64,000 bases of DNA, taken from the NCBI GenBank assembly GCA_963764465.1, contig CAVXSO010000006.1:1054001-1118000 (forward strand), written 5' to 3'. The position numbers and the translations under genes are program-made. Each line of letters begins with the position of its first letter. Position 1 is the stretch's first letter. Source of the stretch: JAJXXT01 sp963764465. GTDB lineage: Bacteria; Pseudomonadota; Alphaproteobacteria; Acetobacterales; Acetobacteraceae. Below are positions 30,405 through 37,229 of this stretch, piece by piece. Under the pieces are notes generated by a model, which did not search any database, was not told the origin of the DNA, and was given only the letters and a program-made list of their open reading frames with translations.

Positions 30405-31301
30405 TCATTGCGCGCGGGGATCGAAGGCGCGGCGCAGCGCATCGCCGAACAGGTTGAAGCCGAGCACGACGACGAAGATGGCAAGGCCGGGGAAGGTGGC
30501 GATCCACCAGGCGGTGAGGAAGTAGTTCTGCCCGTCCGCGAGCAGCGCGCCCCAGTCTGGCGAGGGGGGCTGCGCGCCGAGGCCGAGGAAGGAGAGGCCC
30601 GCGGTCTCGATGATGACGGAGCCCGCCTGCAGCGTTGCCATGACGACGACGGGCGAGAGGGAGTTCGGTGTCACGTGGCGGAGCAGGATGCGCGGCGTGG
30701 AGGCGCCGAGCGCGCGGGTGGCGCGGACGTAGTCGCTCTGGCGCACGGTGAGGACCTGGCCGCGGATGAGGCGCGCGTATTGCGGCGTGTAGACGATGCC
30801 GATGGCGATGAGGGAGTGCAGCAGGCTGGGGCCGAGGGCGGCGACGAGAATGAGGGCGAGCAGGAGGTATGGGAAGGCGAGCAGGATATCGACGACGCGC
30901 ATGACCACGGCGTCGATGCCGCCGCCGATGTAGCCCGCGAGCAGGCCGAGCGCCGAGCCGAGGACGAGGGCCAGGCCGTCGCCCACGATGACCGCGAAGA
31001 GGGCGTAGCGGGCGCCGTACAGCACGCGGGAGAGCACGTCGCGGCCGTACTGGTCCGCGCCCAGGAGATGGTCCCAGGAGGGGCCGGAGAGGGCGCTGGA
31101 GAGATCCTGCTCGTAGGGGTCGTGGGGTGCGATGAGGGGGGCGAAGGCGCAGACGAGGAGGAAGAGGACGACGATGGCGAGGCCGATGCGGGCGGCCGGG
31201 CGCGCGAGCGCGGAGGCGCGGCCCGAGGCGGGTGCCGCGGTTGCGGGCGGGGCGATGGTGGCTTCGCTCATCGGCCGGGGGCTTTCATCGGCGGCGGACA
31301 C
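30405..31301 (-). CDS. ABC transporter permease (DppC type)
   Basis: A 298-aa inner-membrane permease with six spans and an N-terminal Ala/Pro-rich cytoplasmic tail. It has the DppC-type loop DPYEQDLSSALSGPSWDHLLGADQ before the conserved G-x-D-x-x-G-R-D-V-L-S-R motif, and the EAA-like ATPase-contact loop RATRALGASTPRILLRHV. It pairs with the DppB-type permease, whose gene end overlaps its start by 17 bases. Confidence 0.94.
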   Translation of the reverse strand: MSAADESPRPMSEATIAPPATAAPASGRASALARPAARIGLAIVVLFLLVCAFAPLIAPHDPYEQDLSSALSGPSWDHLLGADQYGRDVLSRVLYGARYALFAVIVGDGLALVLGSALGLLAGYIGGGIDAVVMRVVDILLAFPYLLLALILVAALGPSLLHSLIAIGIVYTPQYARLIRGQVLTVRQSDYVRATRALGASTPRILLRHVTPNSLSPVVVMATLQAGSVIIETAGLSFLGLGAQPPSPDWGALLADGQNYFLTAWWIATFPGLAIFVVVLGFNLFGDALRRAFDPRAQ

Positions 31302-32256
31302 GGGGGTCTAGCAGGGCGTAGGAGATGTCCACGGCGAAGTTCACGACGACGAAGAGGCCGGCGATGAAGAGGGCGCCGGTCTGCACGATGGGATAGTCGC
31401 GGGCGAGGATGGCATCGACCATCAGGCGGCCGAGGCCGGGGAGCGAGAAGATCGTTTCGGTAAGAAAAGCACCGGAGAGCAGCAGGCCGAGCTGCAGGCC
31501 GATGACCGTCACGATGGGGATGAGGGCGTTGCGCAGGATGTGGGCGCGGCGGACGCGGCCCTCCGGCAGGCCCTTCGCGCGGGCGGTGCGCACATGGTCG
31601 AGGTGCATGCTGGCGAGCACCTCGCCGCGGGTGATGCGGGTGATGAGTGCGAGCGGGATGGTGGCGAGCGTGCAGGCGGGAAGGACGAGGTGGCGGATCG
31701 CTTCCCACAGCATCGCGATGCTGCCGGTGAGCAGCGCGTCCAGCAGCGAGAAGCCGGTGCGGATGGGGACCGGGGCGCCGACCGCCATCAGGCCGCCGGT
31801 GGGCAGCCAGCCGAGGAACTCCGAGAACAGCAGCAGCGCCATGAGGCCGAGCCAGAAGACCGGCATGGAGACGCCGAACAGCGTGGGGGTGGTGATGGCG
31901 GTGTCCAGCCACGTGCCTTCCTGGAAGGCGGCGAAGACACCGAGGGGCACGCCGACGACGACGGCGATGGCGAGGGCCGAGACGGTGAGCTCGACCGTGG
32001 TGGGGAAGGCCTGGAGCACTTCCCCGAAGGCCGGGCGGTTGTCGCGCAGCGAGAGGCCGAAATCGCCGGAGAGCGCGCTGCCGAGGAAGCGCCAGTATTG
32101 CACGATCACCGGCTCGTCCAGGCCGAGCTGGTGGCGCAGGCGCGCGAGGGAGGCGGCCGTTGCGCGGTCCCCGAGCAGCAGGGTCGCGACGTCGCCGGGC
32201 AGCAGGTGCATGGCGACGAAGACCACGACGCTGACACCCAGCAGCACGAGCAGCAA
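31285..32256 (-). CDS. ABC transporter permease (DppB type), unusual start
   Basis: A permease of at least 323 aa with six spans and the DppB-type EAA loop VRTARAKGLPEGRVRRAHILRNA. No ATG is available at the natural N-terminus. TTG 32256 has no ribosome site and lies inside the first helix. The in-frame upstream codons add ILDYLAGRLGQ, the expected start of a DppB first helix, and an ATT at 32287-32289 lies seven bases after GGGAG. Initiation at ATT, or a recent mutation of the start codon, is therefore likely. It follows the binding-protein gene across a hairpin at 32302-32335. Confidence 0.88.
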   Translation of the reverse strand: MLLVLLGVSVVVFVAMHLLPGDVATLLLGDRATAASLARLRHQLGLDEPVIVQYWRFLGSALSGDFGLSLRDNRPAFGEVLQAFPTTVELTVSALAIAVVVGVPLGVFAAFQEGTWLDTAITTPTLFGVSMPVFWLGLMALLLFSEFLGWLPTGGLMAVGAPVPIRTGFSLLDALLTGSIAMLWEAIRHLVLPACTLATIPLALITRITRGEVLASMHLDHVRTARAKGLPEGRVRRAHILRNALIPIVTVIGLQLGLLLSGAFLTETIFSLPGLGRLMVDAILARDYPIVQTGALFIAGLFVVVNFAVDISYALLDPRVRRR

Positions 32257-32301
32257 CTGGCCGAGGCGGCCGGCGAGGTAATCGAGAATGGCGCTATCTC
32301 C

Positions 32302-32335
32302 CGCTTCCGGCGAGGCGCCTGCCCCGCCGGAAGCG
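32302..32335 (-). promoter_or_regulatory. Intercistronic hairpin between binding-protein and permease genes
   Basis: A perfect 11-bp inverted repeat: CGCTTCCGGCG (32302-32312) and CGCCGGAAGCG (32325-32335) with a 12-base spacer, just after the stop of the binding-protein gene. There is no U-run, so it is more likely a processing/stability hairpin that raises binding-protein mRNA over permease mRNA, as known for periplasmic-transport operons, than a full terminator. Confidence 0.6.
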
Positions 32336-32361
32336 TTGCTTCGTCCCCCTGGGGGAGACTG

Positions 32362-33948
32362 TCAGCCGAGCGAGACTTTCTCCATGTCGAAGAACATCTG
32401 GGTCGGGTTGAGCTGGTAGCCCTTCACGCGGTTGCTGACGGCGCGGACCTGGAGCACCGAGTTGATGAAGATCCAGGGCGCGTCGTGCAGGATGATCTGC
32501 TGTGCCTGCTGGTAGATCTTCACCCGCTCGTCGTGGCCGGTGCTTTGCAGGCCCTTCACGAACAGGGCGTCGAGCGCGTCGTTCTTGTAGCGTGGCGTGT
32601 CGGTGACGGGGATGTTGGTGCCGCCGTAGAGGGCGTTGAGGAAGTTGTCGGGGTCGCCGTTGTCGCCGGTCCAGCCGACGAGGAACATGCCGTTGTACTT
32701 GGCGCTGCGGATGGTGGAGAGGTAGGCGCCGAACTCCACCTTTCGCACGGTGACGTTGACGTCGACCTTCTTGAGGTAGCCCTGGACGGCGACGGCGAGG
32801 TCTGGCCCGATCGGGTTGTAGCCGCGGGGCGAGTTGTAGGCGAGGAGCTCGACCTCGAAGCCGGGCTTGACGCCGGCGGCGGCGAGCAGCTGCTTTGCCT
32901 TGGCGGGATCATACGGGTAGCCCTTGAGCGCGGCGTCGAAGCTCCACTCCGAGGGCGGCAGCGGCGAGGTCATCATCGTTGCGAGATCGTGATAGAGCGC
33001 CTTGTCGATGGCGTTCTTGTCCACGGCGTAGTTGAAGGCCTGGCGGACGCGCACGTCGTTGAAGGGAGCGGTGTCGCAGGGCATGCCGATGCCGCTGGTG
33101 GCGAGGCCGGGCTGGGTGAGGACGGTGAGCTGCTGGTCGGCGTGGATGGCGGGGAGAAGCTGGGTGGAGGTATCCGCCCAGATGTGCATGTCTCCGTTCT
33201 TCAGCGCGAGGAGGCCGGCGGAGGGGTCCGGGTATTCCTTGAAGACCAGGTTGGCGATTTTCGGCTTGCCGCCCCAGTAGGCCTCGTTGGCCTTGAGGAT
33301 GACGGAATCGCGCGGGCGCCACTCCTCGAAGATGTAGGGGCCGGTGCCGACGGGGTGCTGGCGGAAATCCTTGCCGTACTTGGCGGCGGCGGCGGGGCTG
33401 ACGACGCCGTTCCAGACCATCGCGAGGCTGGTGAGGAAGGGGGCGTTCGGCTCCTTCATCTTGAAGACGACGGTCATCGCGTCTGTCGCCGAGTAGGAGG
33501 CGACGGAGCCGAAGGTGAAGTCGATGTAACCTTCGACCGGGCCGGTGTTGTAGATGTAGATGGGCGAGGATTTGCTGAGCTGGCGGTCGATGGTTTCGAT
33601 GTAGGTCTTGGCATCCAGCGCGGTGCCGTCGTGGAACTTCACGTCCGGGCGCAGGTGGAAGGTGTAGGTGAGGCCGTCCGGCGTGACCTCGTAGGACTGG
33701 GCGAGACCCTCCATCGGGTCCGTGGTGCCGGGCTTGTACTTCATCAGGCTGTCGAAGACGGTGGCCATGATGAAGCCGGAGGTGTTGTTGAGCACCGCTT
33801 CCGGGTCCAGCCCCGTGGGGTCGGCGGCGATGCCGATGACCAGCGTGTCTGGCGGGGCCGCGGCGTGGGCGCGATCCCCGAGGGCGATGCCGGAAATTGC
33901 GGCGCCGGCGCCGAGCATGACGGAGCGGCGCGAGAAGGTGCGGTTCAT
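32362..33948 (-). CDS. ABC peptide/solute-binding protein (DppA/OppA type, Tat signal)
   Basis: A 528-aa periplasmic family-5 extracellular solute-binding protein. The ATG at 33948 starts a twin-arginine signal (R7-R8, SRRSVMLG) with a hydrophobic stretch ending in RAHAAAP; GGGGGAC precedes it. The mature part shows TLVIGIAADPTGLDPEAV, the SYEVTPDGLTYTFHLRPDVKF strand and the KYNGMFLVGWTGDNGDPDNF region typical of dipeptide-binding proteins. First gene of the five-gene importer operon. An apparent N-terminal extension reaching 34377 is an artefact of reading an RHS fragment in the wrong frame. Confidence 0.95.
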   Translation of the reverse strand: MNRTFSRRSVMLGAGAAISGIALGDRAHAAAPPDTLVIGIAADPTGLDPEAVLNNTSGFIMATVFDSLMKYKPGTTDPMEGLAQSYEVTPDGLTYTFHLRPDVKFHDGTALDAKTYIETIDRQLSKSSPIYIYNTGPVEGYIDFTFGSVASYSATDAMTVVFKMKEPNAPFLTSLAMVWNGVVSPAAAAKYGKDFRQHPVGTGPYIFEEWRPRDSVILKANEAYWGGKPKIANLVFKEYPDPSAGLLALKNGDMHIWADTSTQLLPAIHADQQLTVLTQPGLATSGIGMPCDTAPFNDVRVRQAFNYAVDKNAIDKALYHDLATMMTSPLPPSEWSFDAALKGYPYDPAKAKQLLAAAGVKPGFEVELLAYNSPRGYNPIGPDLAVAVQGYLKKVDVNVTVRKVEFGAYLSTIRSAKYNGMFLVGWTGDNGDPDNFLNALYGGTNIPVTDTPRYKNDALDALFVKGLQSTGHDERVKIYQQAQQIILHDAPWIFINSVLQVRAVSNRVKGYQLNPTQMFFDMEKVSLG

Positions 33949-33992
33949 GTTTTTGTCCCCCTGTTGGTGGCCGGGTTCAGGCTCCGCGGGCA

Positions 33993-34345
33993 CTATACGC
34001 GCCTGCGGCCGGACGAAAAGCGACCTCGGGTCTGCGCCGGGAAGCGGGTGGCCGGTGTCGTGCCGGTGAGGGCCCGGTTGGTGAGCTGGGCGGTCTCGCC
34101 GAGATAGGTCAGCGTGAACGCGCCGAGGTCGCTGGTGCGGCCCACCGGGCGGTGGAGGGCGTCGTACTGGAACGTCTCCGCGCCGGCACCGGAGACCGTG
34201 CGAGACGAGATGCGGCCCAGGGCGTCGTAGGCGTAGGCGATGCTCGCCCCGGAGGGCTGCGTCTCCTGAAGCTGTTGCAGCGCTCCCAGCGAGCCCGGCG
34301 GCATGTAGCTGTAGCTCGTCGTGCGGGTGCCGTCCGTCATCGACC
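33993..34345 (-). pseudogene. RHS-repeat fragment (copy A)
   Basis: An isolated piece of an RHS-repeat protein reading MTDGTRTTSYSY, GALQQLQETQPSG, YAYDALGRI, FQYDALHRPVG and LTYLGETAQLTNRAL. It has no N-terminus, no core ending and no toxin tip. The DNA from about 34060 to 34340 is closely similar to 40524-40800, and its first part also to 45430-45530. It ends about 50 bases upstream of the ABC binding-protein gene and forms the left edge of the RHS island. It is not expected to be functional. Confidence 0.85.
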
Positions 34346-34517
34346 CGAGAACGAAGTTCTTGTTGCGCCGCGCCCATCCAATTCGGCGAACTGTCGTCGC
34401 AATACCGCTTTGGGATGTTAGAGCGGATTTGAGGGATAAAATGAGGCTATAAAGATGAGTGCTTTCCTTTCGTCTTCAGTTAATTTGTGTTTCAAAAGAT
34501 CCGGCTCCAATCTCAAT
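34346..34517. other. AT-rich flank of RHS module 1
   Basis: No gene seen. Contains TTAGAGCGGATT at 34418-34429, a 12-mer that recurs at 43827-43838 beside another RHS/immunity module. Confidence 0.4.
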
Positions 34518-34787
34518 TTACGATCCATTCCAGAAAATCACGTTATGGAGATCAACAGGCAGCGGCGCAACAGAATCAATGGCGCACAGGCCCTGACCAG
34601 TTTTCCCAATCTCAACACCAGTTTCGCGACTAAAGTTGATCTTGATCTGGTGGGTCACCGTCCGGGCGTAGATAGTTAAATCTGTTATCGTCTCGACCAA
34701 ACAAATTAGGCTCGCGCCATTAGGGCACGATGCATGGAATATATCTCCAATAACAAGCGCGCCGAGCAGGTCCACCCGACTGATCAT
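34518..34787 (-). CDS. Candidate immunity protein of RHS module 1
   Basis: An 89-aa soluble, probably beta-rich protein (MISRVDLLGALVIGDIFHAS, later SVAPLPVDLHNVIFW). No family is recognised with confidence. Its ATG overlaps the stop of the RHS tip ORF upstream (ATGA at 34784-34787), the classical toxin-immunity coupling, and its base composition is AT-richer than the chromosome. If the tip is or was a toxin, this would be the cognate antidote. It may be slightly truncated at the C-terminus. Confidence 0.55.
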   Translation of the reverse strand: MISRVDLLGALVIGDIFHASCPNGASLICLVETITDLTIYARTVTHQIKINFSRETGVEIGKTGQGLCAIDSVAPLPVDLHNVIFWNGS

Positions 34788-35038
34788 AGCGTCCCCCTAT
34801 TGAGATTATCATTCCGGAATTCTTGAAATTGATCGATAGTATTCAGTATTTCTTGAGCGGGCAAACCTCTGACGCCGGTGTACTCAATGATACATTGCTG
34901 GCATAAGATGCGTCCTCCGCCTTTATACATGCCGGTTGTTCCATAATTACCTCCAAACTGACACCCGGTGGAACCAAGCCCTTCGCATTCGAACCCTCCA
35001 GCGGCGATTTGAACGCTGGCGGCCGATGGTTGAGCCAC
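34784..35038 (-). CDS. RHS C-terminal tip 1 (Cys-containing), probably orphan
   Basis: This 84-aa frame contains GFECEGLGSTGCQFGGNYG, MYKGGGRILCQQC and LPAQEILNTIDQFQEF. Four Cys in two pairs (including CQQC) suggest a small zinc-binding domain. It lies downstream of an RHS core whose frame is broken by several indels, so it is probably the leftover tip of a decayed RHS protein; translation from the annotated start is uncertain. The following ORF overlaps it by 4 bases and is a candidate immunity gene. Toxic activity is inferred from position only. Confidence 0.5.
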   Translation of the reverse strand: MAQPSAASVQIAAGGFECEGLGSTGCQFGGNYGTTGMYKGGGRILCQQCIIEYTGVRGLPAQEILNTIDQFQEFRNDNLNRGTL

Positions 35039-35697
35039 AGGCGGGCCAACGCGGCAAGGCTTGGTGCGGTTTCCGCGATCCCGTTCGCTTGGTCATTTTG
35101 GCTGCCCGCAGATGCCGACGTTCCCGCTGACGGGGCTCCTGCCGCTGCACAGTTGGAGGCCCCTGGCCCTCCCCCGTTTCCGCCAGGCAGCGCTGGAAGA
35201 GTAGGCTCCAAGGGCATTCCAGGAGGCGCCAAGCTTGGTGCCGCACTGCTCCCAATATCGAGCCCAATGGATCAGCGTTGGTGATCGGGTTCCCCGCCAC
35301 CTACGCGTAAAGGTTCCCATAAGGATCGTCCCCTCCCCCAAAGGGTCCCTGGACAGCCACCGTCCCGCCTGCGGGTCATAGGCCCGCGCGGGTCAGATCG
35401 AGCCCGCTGGCGGCCTCATGGAACATCCCGGCATAAGAGGTGAGGCCCGTCGTCGGAGCGGTGGCCTGCAACACCTGCCCATACGGGTCATACGCATAGG
35501 CTGGCGCGCTGCCGCTGGTGAACACCCGACGCACCGTCGCCACGGGATCCGGCGCGTAGTACTCCGCCGTCGCCGGGGAGCCGGGGAGGTACTCGCCCTC
35601 CGCCAGATACTCGCCGGCTACCGCGCGCCCTGGTTGGGCGCCTGGCACATCGCCTGGCCGCACCAGACGTAGTCCAGCGTCGCGGTGCTGCCGGCCG
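35039..35697 (-). pseudogene. Decayed RHS core (module 1)
   Basis: Minus-strand sequence matching the end of an RHS core: REYLAEGEYLPGSPATAEYY-like text, APDPVATVRRVF, YAYDPYGQ, YAGMFHEAASGLDL, then YDPQAGRW, RDPLGEG, PYGNLYA and GGNPITNADPLG. Frame changes occur near 35390 (lost bases after the Asp-Leu-Thr codons), near 35325 (lost base before the PYGNLYA region) and further on, and a stop interrupts at the YA codons. A Pro/Ala/Gly-rich linker then leads toward tip 1. Over about 400 bases the DNA matches 44588-45000. The upstream end stops abruptly at about 35697 inside a methyltransferase gene. Confidence 0.85.
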
Positions 35698-36371
35698 GCC
35701 AGGTGACGCTGGGTTGGAGCGCGCAGGCCGTGCATTGGCTGAGCCGGCTCCCCGGGATTATCCCCCGGCAGTTTCACAGCTTGCTGGCCGAGGGGCCGAC
35801 CCGCCATCTGTTCGCGGCGCAATCCGCCGCGGACTGGCGCAGGTTTCTTTCCGTGCGCGTGGCCGAGCTCCGCCCGCGGGGACGGCTGATCGTGCTGCAG
35901 CCGGCCGTTGGCGATAACGGGCGGCAGGGCATGGAGCGCCTGTTTCAGGCGACCGACGACAGCCTCGGGGAATTGCTGGCCGCGGGCGTGATCCGCGCCG
36001 GGGAAAAGGCGCGGATGGCGATACCGGACTGGGTGCGAAGCCGCGAGGAGCTGCTGGCGCCGTTCGCGGCAGGAGAAGACAGCGCGGGCCTGGCGGTCGA
36101 GGCATGCGCGGTGCTGGATGGTCCGGACCCGACCTGGACGGCGTTTTTGGCGGACGGGGACGGCGCGTCCTTTGGTGCGCAGCGCGCGCGCTTCATTCGC
36201 GCGACGTTCGGGCCGACGCTGGGCACCGCGCTCGGCCCGGAGAGGACGCCGGAGGAGCGGCAGGCGTTTGCCGATGCGCTGGAGGCGGCGGTGGCGCGGC
36301 GCGCGGCGGCGGATCCGCACGAGATCCCGCAGACGGCCTCCGTCCTGGCGCTGGTGCGTCGCGCGTCCTGA
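35698..36371 (+). pseudogene. 5'-truncated SAM-dependent carboxyl methyltransferase
   Basis: About 224 residues matching the C-terminal two thirds of the SABATH/SAMT-like carboxyl methyltransferase family: VTLGWSAQAVHWLSRLPGII is the typical S-S/Q-x-x-x-x-W-L-S-x-x-P segment, followed by WRRFLSVRVAELRPRGRLIV and a capping helical region. The SAM-binding N-terminal part is missing and replaced at about 35690-35700 by the RHS fragment on the other strand. It should be inactive. The junction shows that RHS DNA moved into, or recombined within, a pre-existing gene. Confidence 0.75.
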
Positions 36372-36918
36372 CCGGCGGCATCCGCGCCGGCGTTGCCGCC
36401 CTGGGAAGCGCGCGCCATTTGGTTGCGACACGCGGCGCGCGATTGCGCGAGCGGATGTGCATGCGACCGCGGCCGCGCATTTCCGGGAGCGTGATCGCTC
36501 GTTTCCATATTGAGTTGGTTTCGTAACGTTCTTGTCTCGAACGATCCGCGCGATCGTCGGCCGCGAGCGACGCGCCTTCGGGCATGAACCGGTTGCCAGT
36601 GGGCCGCCTCTGGTGGCGCGGTTCGAAACGGATGAGACTTGGGTAGGGTCGGCGATGGCGGGCTCGTTGTGCAGGGCGCGGATGACCAGGCCGCGCCCGC
36701 GCGCTGGCAGTGAGCACCGTTTCCATGGCGGCGACATAGTCGCGCGCGGCGGCAGGCGGGTCGCCGGAGAGGTTTGCGGCTCAGAATTGACACCGACCGA
36801 GACGCGGCTGGAGCGAATTTTGTTACTGAATCCTATCAATTATTTCGATCACGAATATTTGAAGTTTCGGAACCGATTTGATTTGCTACGACGGGAAGCC
36901 TGGTGTTATTGGTGCCGC
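36372..36918. other. Intergenic, AT-rich promoter zone of the Asp-box cassette
   Basis: No gene is recognised. Most is GC-rich, but about 36820-36895 is strikingly AT-rich (ATTTTGTTACTGAATCC and TATCAATTATTTCG), directly upstream of the 71-aa gene. It is the most likely promoter for the plus-strand cassette 36919-40487, though no exact -35/-10 pair is claimed. Confidence 0.4.
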
Positions 36919-37134
36919 ATGGTTGGGAGAAAGAACGATCCCACGCCGAGCCCGCCGGGCGGACGGGCCGCAGAACGGTTGCGGCAGTTCGAGCAGGCGC
37001 GAGGGCTCGAGCCCTCGCAGCCCGCCGCGCCCACCCGCAAGAAGGGGCCCGGCACGGAAGAAGGTCCGCAGAAGACCGAGACGCCGACACGGAAGCCGCC
37101 CGCGCGGCAAAGCGAAAAACGCCAGAAAGACTGA
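36919..37134 (+). CDS. 71-aa basic protein with PPGG motif
   Basis: A small, highly charged, probably disordered protein. After MVGRKNDPTPS it contains PPGGRAAERLRQFEQARGLE, then a Pro/Lys/Arg/Glu-rich tail (about residues 34-71). The motif PPGG-R/K-A-x-x-R-L-x-x-F-x-x-A-R-G recurs at the N-terminus of the 821-aa protein encoded 95 bases downstream, so the two share a leader-like element. Function is unknown. The ATG has only a weak ribosome site. The shared motif suggests a common binding or delivery partner. Confidence 0.6.
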   Translation: MVGRKNDPTPSPPGGRAAERLRQFEQARGLEPSQPAAPTRKKGPGTEEGPQKTETPTRKPPARQSEKRQKD

Positions 37135-37229
37135 CGCAGACGCGCTCCGCCGAGCCGGGAGCGACGCTTTTCCAGTGAAGCCCAACGCCATTCCCGACGC
37201 GCGCGCCGGGAAGCGGAAGGAGGTGCGCC

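Noticed and set aside
33949..34377. N-terminal extension of the ABC binding-protein frame reading into the RHS fragment.
   Set aside because: The extension is wrong-frame RHS sequence (Arg/His/Pro-rich). A Tat signal with its own ribosome site starts at 33948.
36532..37134. A 200-aa protein starting at 36532.
   Set aside because: The part before the ATG at 36919 changes composition, has no ribosome site and includes the AT-rich promoter-like zone. Only the last 71 codons look coding.
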